Assembly: GCA_026770575.1 (NCBI GenBank)
Contig: MU657251.1
Coordinates: forward strand, 42,203 to 106,202
Source: Pelagophyceae sp. CCMP2097
Lineage: Eukaryota > Sar > Pelagophyceae
Length of the DNA stretch: 64,000 nucleotides
Reading direction: 5' to 3'
Positions within the stretch are counted from its first letter, which is position 1; each line of letters starts with the position of its first letter. This document shows positions 50,485 to 60,665 of this stretch, piece by piece. Both the position numbers and the translations under genes were made by a program. The notes beneath the pieces were generated by a model. The model was not told the DNA's origin, ran no database searches, and saw only the letters and a list, made by a program, of their open reading frames with translations.

Positions 50485-51345
50485 CGGGCGAGGACGGCGG
50501 CGCGGCGCACGATCGACCTGCGCAATCTCATCGCCGCCGCTGCCGGATTCCTCGAAAAGTATTGTGTGCGGCTCTTCTCGTTGTTCCGAGGCCGCGACCG
50601 CGCTCGTACGTGCGAGCATATGCGGTATTAAAGTGATTGAAAGTACGACCTCGAGTCGTGCTACGATTGGCGAGAAGCGGACGCTTGGGGCTGCATGCTC
50701 GGATCGTGAAGATCGTACACCTGACCCCGGGCGAAGCCAAACTAATGGGCTATAGGACGTTTTGGCTCTGCGATGGACAATGCACTGCATGCCTCCCTCC
50801 GTGAAGACCCGCGTCGTTCCGAACCGCAATCGCGCCATTGTAGGACCACGTGGTTCATTGTAGGACCCTAGAAACATATGGTGTGTGAAGAGCTTAGTGG
50901 GGATTTAATTCGTTGTTGAAGTCCTTATTGACTTTTCTCCTGTTTTGTTATCATCGTAGTGACGTCAGAGGCGCATCCTTCGGTGGCGCTTCCTTCAGCG
51001 TGGTGCACTGACCCTACTAACCAAGCCTCGCGCGCCGAAACCCCAATTCCGACGACTCGGAGCCCTCGAGTGGCACGGTGCGCCTTTGTAGCGGCATACG
51101 ACGGGGCGAGACGGTCGAGCGTGTCTTCGCCTATATGCAGGCGCCCGCGCGGGCCCACCCCAGTCGAGATTCGCCTTGCGAGGCCCCTTTCTGTGGCCGG
51201 GTCTGTCCGTGCGGTCTTCTCCTGACTCGTACTTGTCAACTTCCGCGAGATCTCAAATCTTGACTCGGGCAGGAAGGTGGCAGTAGAGGCCCCCGCTAAC
51301 CGTCCCTTTTCTCTTATTACGGTCGCGCCGTAGCGTCTTAGCAGC
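50485..51345. other. Longest gene-free stretch between the SNARE and transporter genes
   Basis: No protein-family motif or RNA gene was found in about 860 bp. A short direct repeat CATTGTAGGACC occurs twice near 50837 and 50858. Lower GC than neighbouring coding sequence. Confidence 0.5.
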
Positions 51346-52561
51346 ATGGGCCTTGTTCCCGACTCTGTGTCGCTGCTGCTGTGCTTCGTGTTCTGGTATG
51401 CCGGAAATATGAAGTTCAACGAGTACAACACGGCCGCGTTGGGCCTCGTCGGCGGCAAGACGTGCGTGATTTGCGGAGGCTGGTCGGCGTATTGAAAGGC
51501 GCACGCGTCGGCGCAGTTTCAAGCGGCGTATAAGCCGTACAAGCAGCAACGCTTCAATGTAGGTCGGGTATGACGATGATCGTCTCCACCATGCAGCTCG
51601 GCGCCTGCGTCTTCTGGGGCCTCCTGCTCTGGCTCGTCGGCTACAACCCGGCCCGCATGTGCGGCCTCCAGGCGCCGGCGAAGCAAAAGCTGCCGCAGAC
51701 GACGTTCCGCGACTTTGTCCGCATCATGCCCGTGGGCATGTGCTCGGCGGGCGCGCACGCCGCGTCAGTTTTCGCCCTGGGCGGCGACCCGCTCTTCGGC
51801 CAGATCGTCAAGTCCGGCGAGCCCGTGTTCGCCGCGCTGGTGAACACTGTCGTCTACGGCAAGGCGCCCACCTTCCTCAAGGCGGCGTGCCTGCCCATCA
51901 TCGTCGGCGGCGTGGCCTTTGCGTCGCTGAAAAAGTCCGTCGAGGGCGACGTCGCCTCGATCATCCCGGGCTACTCGCTCAAGTTTTCCGAGGTCAGGCC
52001 CCTTTCTGCAGAAGGCCCTCTGCTTCGCCGCCGTCTCGCGCGTCCGCGCGCCCTTGAGCGCCTTTCTAGATCGCGCTGATCTTCGGCATGCTGGCCAACA
52101 CGTTTGCCGCTTTCAAGGGCGCGGAGAACGAAAAGCTTATGAAGACGCCCGGTATCAAGGAGCGCATCGGCGGCGTGGGCAACCAGTTCGCGCTGACGCA
52201 GATGATCTCCTTCAGCGTCTCGCTGCCGGTCATGTTCTGGAGCGACGGCGCGCACTGGGGCGAGTTTCTGGAGCTGGTGAAGACGAAGCCGGGCCTGTTC
52301 TACAACGTGTTCATGTCGGGCATCATGTTCTACATGTACGACGAGCTCGCGACGATGACTGTCAAGGCCACGGGCCCCATCACCTCCAGCGTCGCGAACA
52401 CGGCCAAGCGCGTCATCGTCGTTCTCTACATGGCCGCCATCACGGGCAAGGCGCTCACCGAGGAGCAAAAGATCGGCGCCGCCATCGCCATCGGAGGCGT
52501 CTTCCTCTACTCCATCATCGACGAGCTGCTCGGCAAGAAGAAGGTCACGAAGAAGGACTAG
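51346..52561 (+). CDS. Triose-phosphate/phosphate translocator family transporter
   Basis: Drug/metabolite-transporter superfamily exchanger of the TPT/NST group. Exon 1 51346-51464 encodes an N-terminal helix VSLLLCFVFWYAGNMKFNEY and NTAALGLVGGK. The first intron (GTGCGT...TAG) contains stops and joins in frame to GMTMIVSTMQLGACVFWGLL. The second exon carries LGGDPLFGQIVKSGEP, with the Lys-Ser-Gly-EP motif typical of TPT proteins. The third has IFGMLANTFAAFKGAENEKL, MFYMYDELATMTVKATGPIT and SSVANTAKRVIVVLYMAAIT, ending KKKVTKKD. About eight helices. No plastid leader is visible, so this could be an outer plastid-membrane or Golgi isoform; the substrate is undecided. Confidence 0.85.
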
Positions 52562-52882
52562 GAAAAACGGAAAGGCCCCGCGCCGGCCCGCCGCGCCGAG
52601 CGGCGGCAATCAAAGGCCGACTAAACAAAAGAAGCGCGTCTCGCCCACGCGCTCCCTCCGGAACACCAGGGCGGCGCTGCCGTGGGGTCCCTCCTCAGCA
52701 AGCCACGCAGCAGCAGCAGCGCGTATTACCTCGTATTGCGCCGCCGGGATGGGCCCGCGCTTACCGCACGCGACAATCACCTTACAACGAGTACCGATTT
52801 GTTTTGGCCTCTCTTTCGAATCTCTCGACAGGACGTTAAGAGCGTGTCCAAGCAACAATTGTGCGCAAACCGGAGGCGGAAT

Positions 52883-53883
52883 ATGAAGTCGAAGCGGCTG
52901 GTGCGCGTGTGCTGCCGGCGGCTCGGCGTCGAGGCGGACGAGGCTGCCGCGCGTTTGGTCTTCGACGGCGCCGTTTCGTCGCTGGCGCAGCCGCTGCAGG
53001 ACAAGTGCAAGTTTCAATACTTCGTTGCGGGAAAGCGGTCCAACTTACGAGGCCTCATCCTCGGGCGCTTCTACGCCGCGTGCACCGTGGACGCGGCGGA
53101 TGCGTTGATCGAGGCTTTGAAGCGAACAGCGCAGTGCGACGAGCAAAAAGGGTGCGGAGAAGCGCCGCCGCCGCGGCCGAATGACGCGCGACTCTAGGTT
53201 CGAGGAATGCGCAGTCGACCTCGTCCGCAACCCAGCGTCCCACGCGCCGTGGAGCGAGAGGCGCGCGCATGCTTGGAGCGCGCCGACGGCCCGTCGCGGC
53301 GCGCCGGCGACGGTTGTTTCTTCGGAGAAACTTTCGCGCACCGCCGCCCCTAGGCGCCCTTTGACAAGGTGCTGCGGGAGCCGTCGCACCGAGACAAGCG
53401 GGAAGGGACGTGGGAGTTGTCGGAGGAGTACGCGTCGTTTCTGGCGCACAAGGACGACGCCGAGCCCATGGTGCTGCCAAAGCCCTCGGGCGAGGTGCCA
53501 AACGCCCTCCTAGAGTTCTTGAAGAACAAGACGGGCCTCTTCAACCGACGGCGAGGCAACCAGCGCGAGGAGCCGCCAAAGCAGTTTCAGAAGAAGCAGA
53601 AAAAGGCAAACGCAAAGCCCCAGGCCGGCGCCAAAGCCGACGTGCGATCCCTTTTCCAAAGGTCCTCGCGCTTGCTTGTTGCACGGCCCGACGTTAGGCG
53701 CCCGCGCAGAAGAAGGAGAAGAAGGGTCCAAAGCCGGGCGCCTCTGCAAACGCCTCCAACGCGCCCAAGCAGCAGCAACAGCAAAAGCAGCAACAAAATC
53801 CCCCGAACAAGGCGGAACAGAAGAAGGCGGAGCCGCAGCCGCGCATCATGCTCAAGCGGCCGCCGGCCCAACCAGCAACATAG
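52883..53883 (+). CDS. UPF3: UPF3, nonsense-mediated mRNA decay factor
   Basis: Four exons. The N-terminal RNP-like domain spans KSKRLVRVCCRRLGVEADEA, KFQYFVAGKRSNLRGL, GRFYAACTVDAADALIEALK, then FEECAVDLVRNPAPFDKVLR across two introns. This leads to the UPF3-specific REPSHRDKREGTWELSEEYA, in the position of the family's 'P.....RDPREGTIE.D.EY..FL'. The C-terminal half is basic and Gln/Lys-rich. The joins (GTGCGA...TAG; GTCCCA...TAG; GTGCGA...CAG) keep frame. UPF3 links exon-junction marks to UPF2/UPF1, which is relevant in an intron-rich genome. The start at 52883 is the first Met ahead of the domain. Confidence 0.82.
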
Positions 53884-54308
53884 TCGAATCGTCGGTTTTA
53901 ATGTATACCCCGGGGAGATTGCAGACCCGGAGAGCCACGTGCAGATCCTGGCTTCGACCGTTCTGCCTCGCTGCCGGGTCCCTCCCGCTCGTCGAACTTT
54001 CGGGCGCACACCAGACGACTGTAGTGTCTCCTCGGCGGCTCACTTTCAACACGGGCGGCTTGGTTTTCGCATGCGGTGGGTTGAGGACGTAGAGGCACGG
54101 CAGCGGCGGGTACTACCCTGTAGGGCCCCCAGTTCGAGGAGATGGCGCCACTGGCGACGGCGCGTCGACGCGAGCTCGGCTCGGGATGAAACGCGTGTGC
54201 ACGCTGGGCAGCCTCAAGAGACCAGCCGGAGGCCAGACTCGCAATCTTTGACGGGCGGGAGTGGCCGTAGATGAGTGACCCCTCGAGGCCAGTCGAGGCA
54301 CGCTCGTG
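53884..54308. other. Intergenic region between convergent genes
   Basis: Between the UPF3 stop and the stop of the convergent CAP-Gly gene. No recognisable gene, RNA or repeat. Confidence 0.5.
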
Positions 54309-55328
54309 TTAGTCTTGGTAGAGATAGGCGAGCACGGGCTGCTGCGTGCGCGGGAGGACGTCGACGGGCGCGAGGTCCCTCGTTTCGCCGTCGGCTCTGC
54401 GGTGGTCCAGGACCACGTCGCTGGGCGCGAGCATGAGGCCGTGTTGCGGCGGGCAGCGGAAGTACTCTCGACCTTTCACCGTCCCGTCGTGCTTGCCACA
54501 AGGCCCCTCGAGCTCGACGCCAACCATGACGCCGTCGGTGTAGCCCACGGGCCCGCGGAAGCGGACTAAGGCCGCGGCGGGCTCGCGCGAAGACGAGATG
54601 AATACGCGGACGCGGTCGCCGACGTGGATGCCCTCGCCGCGCGTAGCCTCTCGGTCGCGCCGCTGCTGCGCGCGGCCCGCGAGGCCCCGGAGAGCCCCGG
54701 CGATCGCGTCGCGTCGCGCCTGCAGCTGCGCCTGCCGGTGCGCCTCGGCCCGGCCGCGGTCCAAGAACTCGGCGCCCAACGAAGCCTTGACTTCGGGTAT
54801 GGCCAGGAGATATTCGACTATAGGCTTGTGGCCGCGCCGTTTCGCCATCCAGAGCGCGTCGGCGCCGCGCGACTTTTCCGACTTTGAATCGAAGAGCGCG
54901 TTAAGGCCCTCCGCGACGTCCAGCACGTCGACGCGGCCCTGGTCCACGAGCGCCATCAGCAGATCGAGGTAGCCGTTGATCGCACACGCATGCAACGCGG
55001 TGACGCCGCTGTGGCGGCACTTGGCCGTGGCGTAGAGACTCGACTTGCCCTGCGCCGCGAGCTGGCGCAAGATCACCGCCTGGTTTTTAGACTCGCGGCC
55101 AGTGCCCGTGTCAATCCGCCAGCCGCCGGGCTCAAAAACGGCCGCCAGGAGCTGGTGTACGGGGTCCGCCGCGTCCAACGCAAAGGGCGTCACCGGGGGC
55201 GCGTTGACGCGGTAGCCTTTGAGACCAAAAACGTCGTCGCGCACCATTCTAGCCGCCTCGTCGGCGCCCGCCGGCGGTGGAGCCTCGGCGGAGGCGTCCG
55301 AGTCGTCGTCACTCTGCTCTCGTGGCAT
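54309..55328 (-). CDS. Ankyrin-repeat plus CAP-Gly domain protein
   Basis: Intronless, 339 aa from ATG 55328 (MPREQSDDD). The N-terminal half includes ankyrin-like helices (SGVTALHACAINGYLDLLMA; RGADALWMAKRRGHKPIVEY), then a charged helix. The C-terminus is a CAP-Gly domain: HVGDRVRVFISS, RFRGPVGYTDGVMVGVELEG, then the diagnostic GKHDG (usually GKNDG) and VKGREYFRCPPQHGLML. CAP-Gly binds C-terminal EEY/F motifs of tubulin and EB proteins. It is therefore likely cytoskeletal, perhaps TBCE/CLIP-like, with no closer family identified. Divergent from the phosphatase at 55465. Confidence 0.87.
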   Translation of the reverse strand: MPREQSDDDSDASAEAPPPAGADEAARMVRDDVFGLKGYRVNAPPVTPFALDAADPVHQLLAAVFEPGGWRIDTGTGRESKNQAVILRQLAAQGKSSLYATAKCRHSGVTALHACAINGYLDLLMALVDQGRVDVLDVAEGLNALFDSKSEKSRGADALWMAKRRGHKPIVEYLLAIPEVKASLGAEFLDRGRAEAHRQAQLQARRDAIAGALRGLAGRAQQRRDREATRGEGIHVGDRVRVFISSSREPAAALVRFRGPVGYTDGVMVGVELEGPCGKHDGTVKGREYFRCPPQHGLMLAPSDVVLDHRRADGETRDLAPVDVLPRTQQPVLAYLYQD

Positions 55329-55464
55329 GGTGGAGGCGCGCCGAGGCACGACCTCGTCCCGGCGCAACGCTATGCGTCGCTAAAAAGCAACAAACGTCGC
55401 GTCGCGACGTCGACGGCCGCGGCAGTGTCGTCTGCGCAGCGTCGATAGCAGCGTCGACGCTGCC
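55329..55464. promoter_or_regulatory. Divergent promoter region (136 bp)
   Basis: Between the CAP-Gly gene and the phosphatase; holds both promoters by necessity. Confidence 0.45.
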
Positions 55465-56555
55465 ATGCTGCCTCGGGCGTCGCTGGCGCTGCTGCTGCTC
55501 GTCGGCACGGACGGCTTGGCTCTGACGGGCGTGCGCAACTTTCGCCCTCTTGCCGGCGCCGCCGCCGCGCTCCCAATTTCAAGATCCGCGAATCTCGACG
55601 CGGCGACGGAGGCGGACGCGCAGCGCCTCATTTCCCTCGGCCCGAGGATCATCGAACTGCGCAACCGCGACGAGGGCAAACGCCACGAACGGTCCGCCGG
55701 CTCGGTCGCGCTCTACGCCGCGCTCTCGGTGCGGCGCCGCGACGGCCCGGAGTCGCGCGAGGCCGACGCACACCGGATGCTCGGGGTCCCGAGCCGTGGA
55801 TCGTGCGGCCTAGGTCTCGGAGCGGCCGATCCTCGAGGACACGGATGCGTTTTGGACGGCCGTCCGCCTCGACGCGCCGCGCGGCAGCCTCGCCTGGGAA
55901 AATGTGGCGATGATCTGGTCCGCCGAGCCGCTCAACGCGGCGCTCTCGCGGACGCTGGAGCGCGGCGGCCTCGCCGCGCTCTACCGCGCGACGCTCCGGT
56001 CCGCGCCCCTCAAGCTCGGCGCCGTGGCACGCGAGGTCCTCGAGTGCGTCGAGGCCGGCCAGCCAGTCGTTTTCAACTGCCAAAAGGGCAAGGACCGCAC
56101 GGGTGCGACGAAAGGGACCCGTCGCGCGCGCCGCCGCCGGCGAGGCCGCGCTGCGCGTAGGGCTCGTGGCCGCGCTCCTCGAGACGACCATCGGCGTGCC
56201 CCGGGCGCGCGTCGTCGATTCGTACTCGTTGTCGGGTGCGAACCTTGGGGGCGAGGACGCGCGCGCGGCCGGCGAGGACGCGTCGGCCGCGGCGGCCGGC
56301 GGCGCGGGTTCTCCTGCGTCGGCCGCCGCCAAGGACAAGGACGCGGCGGACATCGACTGGTCGATCTTCCGCGGGTCGCCGGCCGCCGCCATGGCGTCGA
56401 CGCTGGCCTGGCTCGACGGCGAATTCGGCGGCGTCGACAAATACCTCGACCAGTGCTGCGGCTTCAGCCTCGACGAACAGTTGCGCCTCCGCACGCTGGC
56501 GGCCGCGCCGGCGGCGACGGCCGACGCGCCGAAAACTGTCGACGCGCTTCGATGA
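55465..56555 (+). CDS. IphP-like protein tyrosine phosphatase with a secretory leader
   Basis: Starts with a signal peptide (MLPRASLALLLLVGTDGLAL) then the NFRPL/NFRDLGG-type motif of the bacterial-like IphP family (VRNFRPLAG), a NRDEG-type block (LRNRDEGKRH), and, after an intron most simply read as GTGCGG...TAG, ERPILEDTDAFWTAVRLDAP. The P-loop reads FNCQKGKDRTG, that is C-x5-R with the GKDRTG typical of IphP phosphatases. A further intron follows directly, then LVAALLETTIGVPRARVVDS and a C-terminal helical region with FGGVDKYLDQCCGF, comparable to the 'yGsvexYL...gl' end of the family. Target could be phosphotyrosine or phosphoinositides; location probably endomembrane or plastid. Confidence 0.82.
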
Positions 56556-56890
56556 TAGTAAAGGTCCGACGCGTCTTGGAGAAGCGCTGGACCTGCAGGC
56601 CTCGACACTTCCATCCGGTGCCGTTGGGGTTGTGATGGTGAGTTGTGTGTTGGGGCTACTATAAAGCAGGTCGAGAGTCGCGACCTACAGGGTGGACACC
56701 ACGCGTCCACGGCCGCTCCCGCGCGTGTGTGTGTGTGGCGGTCCTCGCTAAATTAAATTTAGGCGATCATTACTGGGCCGTTCCAGTGGGTCCAAGAAGG
56801 CTCCTCTTGGTCGAGGACGTCCGCGTCCTCGTCCCGCACCGCCCAACAGCATCGGTCGACGCTCTTGACGGAGGGCGGTCGATCCGTGTG
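56556..56890. other. Intergenic region, promoter of the downstream secreted protein
   Basis: No gene is visible. Includes a TG dinucleotide run near 56730 and a short AT-rich patch near 56750. Confidence 0.5.
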
Positions 56891-57558
56891 ATGGCGCCGT
56901 CCTTGAGCGCCGTGGTGTTCCTCGCTTTATTGGCGGGCGCGCGCGCGCGCGCGCCGCGGCTGAACAGCACCGCCGACTCGATCGACTACAAGTACGTCTC
57001 GCCGAATCCGTACTCGTGGCGCTACCTCGGCAACCCGTGGATCCTGCTCTGCCCGCTCCTCAAGATAAACGACACGTCGAGCGGGACCCTTTCCGAGGCC
57101 TACATCACCTTCGACCCAGCGTCGTACGACGGTGCGCCTCTTGTCGCCGGGCCCGCCGCGGCATACGGCGCCGCTTAGGCGACTCGCTGCGCTACGTGAC
57201 GCGGTTCGGCGGAATAGAAGGCTACTTCGACCCCGACGCAGGTCAGTGCGCGCGCGCGCGCGGCGCCTGCGAAGCGACCGGGCGTGGCGGCACGCCCGCG
57301 AAGCGACCGGGCGTAGGCTTGATGTCGTTCCACGGCGGCGGCACGGTCGCGGCGTGGCAGCAGGCACTGCGGACGGTGTCGTACAAGGCCAAGCCGACGC
57401 TGTCCGTGCGCGACCACCCCAACGAGCACTCGAGGCGCGCCAACATCACAGTCGTCGACGGCACGGATCTGAAGAGCCTTGAGTTTGACGTGCACGTACG
57501 CCTGACTTCGGCGCACGTCGTGATATCCGACAAATCCGTCACCATCATCACCCTGTGA
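56891..57558 (+). CDS. Small secreted protein with a cadherin-like repeat
   Basis: Signal peptide (MAPSLSAVVFLALLAGARAR) followed by an extracellular domain split over three exons with GTGCGC...TAG and GTCAGT...TAG introns. The segment GTVAAWQQALRTVSYKAKPT and ANITVVDGTDLKS matches the core of cadherin-like/CSPG repeats, which typically read 'f.a.LrsvtY.n...p......r.i.f.v.Dg'. FDPASYDG and RFGGIEGYFDPDA may form the preceding strand. No anchor is visible. Probable cell-surface or extracellular calcium-binding role, by resemblance only. The second intron carries a 17-bp direct repeat. Confidence 0.68.
57267..57312 (+). repeat. 17-bp direct repeat in an intron
   Basis: GCGAAGCGACCGGGCGT occurs at 57267-57283 and 57296-57312. 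The second copy overlaps the start of the acceptor (GGGCGTAG). Confidence 0.88.
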
Positions 57559-57593
57559 ATCATTTAATGTGTATGTGCATCGCCCGCGGCCCT

Positions 57594-58820
57594 TCATCTC
57601 GACGGCCGCGCTCGGAAGAAGAGGCGCTTCGTGGTACCGGAGAGGATCAACTGCGCGTGGTCACCGGGGAGGCGCTGCAGCCACCGCCGCGCCGAATCGA
57701 GCGCCGCGTCGTACCGCAGCCGCGGCATCGGGAACTCGCAGCCCCAGAGCAGCCGGCCCGGCCCTACGGGCGACGTGCCGCGACGCCCCTCCCGCGGACG
57801 CAGGCGCACCATATATTCGGAGGAGTTCGTGCATGCGCGAATCGCGGTCCTCGGGCGGCCGCGATTCGCTAAAGAGCGGCGAGACGTCGAGGTGGAGCTG
57901 CGGGAACTTTACGCCGAGCGTCAGCGCCTGCGCCCACCTAGAGCGGCGGTGCACCTGAGCGGCGGTCTCGTGCGCGGGCCCGGCTTGGACGCACGCCTCG
58001 TCGGCGTCGGGCAGCCAGTGGTCGAGGAATACAGCGACGGCGGGGACTTCGTCCATTAGGTTCTCGAGCGACGGCGCAATAGAGGCGAGATTTCGCGCGT
58101 CCACGGAGACGGCTAGGCGCAGGCCAGCGCACTGCGCGAAGAGCGCGCGGCCCGTGGCGTCGGCGAGCCAGTCGCCTCGCCGCACCGCAACCGGCCAGAG
58201 TTGCGGGTCGAAGCGCACGCCGGCAAGGCCCGCTTCCGTGCGTGCGACTTTGGCCAATGCGTCGCTCGCCTCGTTGGGCGCGCGGCTTGGGTCCGCGAGG
58301 AGCAGGTAGCGCAGGCGGGGGGAACCCGCGGCGGTGGTGGAAATGTAGGAGTGGTCGAAGCCCGCCGCCATTGGCTGCACGAGCAGCGCCGCCTCAACAC
58401 CTAACGACACGCTGAGCGCACGGTGCCTTCGCCTTCGGGTATGCGAACCACACGTCGTGCGCCCATGAGGGACGCACCTGCGGCGTCCATGGCGGCTATG
58501 AGCGCCTCGGCCGACGCGTCTAGCGCCTCGGCCTCTGAGCCTTCCGCCCCGTTTCCGGCGGTTCGCGGTGGTTCGATCCAGATGCTCGCGTGCGCGTCCA
58601 CGGCGGCGTAGCGCGTTTCGACGAGCTGGTGGATGCCGACGCCCGGGACGCGGAATATGTAGCGCGAGCCGCAGAAGAGCAGGCCCAGGATGCAGGCGAA
58701 ACTGATTTGCGATTGGCTTTCCATCGACAGCTTCACCGCCTTGCGCTCCAGGCAACGCCCAAACTGCGTCAGCACCATGACGCACGAGAACAAGACGAAG
58801 AAGAAGAGCTGGCGCACCAT
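57594..58820 (-). CDS. Amidohydrolase-2 family protein with an N-terminal membrane anchor
   Basis: Exon 1 from 58820 has a hydrophobic start (MVRQLFFFVLFSCVMVLTQF) and a second hydrophobic stretch (ISFACILGLLFCGSRYIF), then the barrel entry DAHASIWIEPP (an HxH-like metal motif reads HAS here), and ALIAAMDAAG. The intron GTGCGT...TAG leads to LLVQPMAAGFDHSYISTTAA, LRYLLLADPS, GLAGVRFDPQLWP, AVFLDHWLPDADEA, LTLGVKFPQLHLDVSPLF. A second intron GTGCGC...TAG then gives RLLWGCEFPMPR, equivalent to the family's 'llfGSDfPh'. This is the metal-dependent amidohydrolase/lactonase TIM barrel. The degraded HxH and the Cys-Glu in place of Ser-Asp suggest altered or lost metal chemistry. Function unknown. 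Confidence 0.78.
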
Positions 58821-59005
58821 CGTCGCAGCGCCTCGCCTCGGCGGCTGTGACCCGAGCCAACGAACTGGGCGGGGAAACCCGCAGCCGATCGACTTGCTTT
58901 CTCGGCGAGACGTCTACGTAAATCTACTCTCGACAACGCGCACCGGTGAACCCGGGCCGACTCGGGGTCCAGGGTCGTAGATCTCGGGCCCGCGCGCGCG
59001 CAAGG

Positions 59006-59855
59006 ATGGGTGGCCCTCGGGGTAAAGGGCAAGGCTTGCATAGCGGGCAGTACGGCCCTGCAGGGACGCCCGACGGCGGCGGAGGCGGTGCGTCGCGGCG
59101 GCGGCGCACCAGTGTATATACACTGGTGTGACGCTTCGCGCGGCTTCGCAGCTTTGCAAGTCACAAGCCGTCGTCGACGAGGCCCCCGCGGTTGATGGCA
59201 TCTATGCGTAGGCGGCAACGGCAAAGGCGCGTCAGGAGGCAAAGGCAAAGGCCGGGGCCGCGGCGGCGGCAAGGGCGGCGGCGGCAAGGGCGGCAAGGGC
59301 GGCGGCAAGGGCGGCGGCGGCAAGGGCAAGGGCGGGTCCCGGGACTCTGACGGGCCCGTGCAATTCAACGTCGACGCTGTCGTCCAGAACCCGTGGGCAG
59401 ACCTCGAGCGCTCCCACGGCCTCGCGCCGTCGCCGTTGGCCGCCGTGACGCCCGACCCGCCGCGCGCATCCAGCGCGGCGGCGCGCCCCGTCGCCGCGGC
59501 ATACGACGAGGACCGCGAGGCGGCGGCGGCCGATAACCGCGCCTCGCAGCCGGCTAGTCCCCAACAGAACGACGACGACGATGACAACGACGACGACGCC
59601 GGTGAAGAAGACGACGTGGCGGCCATGTTTCAAGCGCGACGAAGTGAACTGTCCCTTCCGCCGCCGCGAGGCGCGCCCGCCGCTCCCGCGCGCGCGGCCC
59701 TCGTGCTCCCTCCCGCGCGCGCGGCCCTCGTCCTCCCGCCGCCGCGCGCTTCGCTCGTTCTCCCGCCGCCGCAGAACCCGACGGCCATGGACGAGGAAAG
59801 CGTTGCGAAGAAGCTCCGCGTCGAACCGGCCGCCGACTCGACGCCGGCATCCTAA
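59006..59855 (+). CDS. Gly/Lys/Arg-rich (RGG-like) protein of unknown function
   Basis: Exons 59006-59087 and 59212-59855 (241 aa, phases consistent). The first exon is MGGPRGKGQGLHSGQYGPAG. The second opens with a GKGKGRGRGGGKGGGGKGGK-type tract, then a conserved-looking FNVDAVVQNPWADLERSHGL, an acidic stretch (NDDDDDNDDDAGEEDD) and Pro/Ala repeats (LVLPPPRASLVLPPP). Lys/Gly-rich N-termini of this type occur in RNA-associated nuclear proteins. I do not recognise the family. The intron contains a perfect 22-bp palindrome. Confidence 0.72.
59107..59128. repeat. Perfect 22-bp palindrome inside an intron
   Basis: The sequence CACCAGTGTAT followed by ATACACTGGTG reads the same on both strands. 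It is AT-rich at the centre and stands out from its surroundings. Confidence 0.92.
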
Positions 59856-59980
59856 TCGACCGAGCCTGCAGACTCGACTGACCGGGTTCTCGAGCCGGCG
59901 CGTGCCGGAGTGAAATCTGGGCGGTTTCCGAAGTTGGCTGCGAACTTAAGAAGGGAGGGACCGCCGCCAGGCGCGACTCG

Positions 59981-60520
59981 TCATTGTTGTGAGCACTGCT
60001 CGTACGTCGAGCAACACTCATCCCTGCACTCGCCGAGGCACTGCGCCCTCTCCTTCTCCGGCCCGGTTGTGGGCTTCTGGCAGCGCGCGAGGCACTGGGA
60101 GAGGCACTGGAGGTAGCCGTAATCCTTCTTCGTCCCTTTGGTCTCGCCCGCCGGCGCAGGGCCGTCCGGGTTCTTCCCCGAGATCCAAGTCTTCGCCGGC
60201 GCCGGAGCCGGACCTAGACCGCGGGCTGTGGGCCCGCGTCGGCGAAACGGGGAGTCTCACGTACCGAGGCTGCTCGCCGCGACCACGGGGAGCGTCGTCA
60301 GCTTACGGATCGTGTCGCGGCGGCTCACGCTCGCTGCGCACCTAGCGTCGTCGTTCATCGCATCGCGCTCGCGCCGCTCTCGCAGCCGAGGGGGTCCGAA
60401 CGACGCTGCTGGGAACGCCGAGTGCAGCGAGACCAACCTATCGAGGCAGGCATCAACAGAGCCGCTACCGGGTATGCATCGCATGGCAACGCACCATACG
60501 AGGAGCGCGCGGCACAGCAT
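59981..60520 (-). CDS. Thylakoid-lumen protein with twin Cx3C motifs
   Basis: Exons 60265-60520 and 59981-60213 join in frame (GTACGT...TAG) to give 162 aa. The leader is tripartite in appearance: signal peptide (MLCRALLVWCVAMRCIPGSG), a basic transit-like part (GPPRLRERRERDAM), then a twin-arginine signal (SRRDTIRKLTTLPVVAASSL), as for Tat import into the thylakoid lumen. The mature part is small: PAKTWISGKNPDGPAP, KGTKKDYGYLQ, then CLSQCLARC and CLGECRDECC...C. The Cx3C-x3-C / Cx3C-x3-CC spacing suggests a disulfide-linked helical hairpin. I have no family name for it. Related small Cys-rich plastid proteins in other algae are plausible. Confidence 0.75.
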
Positions 60521-60665
60521 CGAACTTGAAGCCCGGCGCGCGCGTCGTATTATCGCTGAATAAACGGTCGCTAAATTATTCTGAAGATGGCAATCACTGA
60601 CAGTGTCACTGGCAGTGACAGTAGGAATTCCTAGTGACATCAAAGGTTTCTTAAAACTGATGGCG

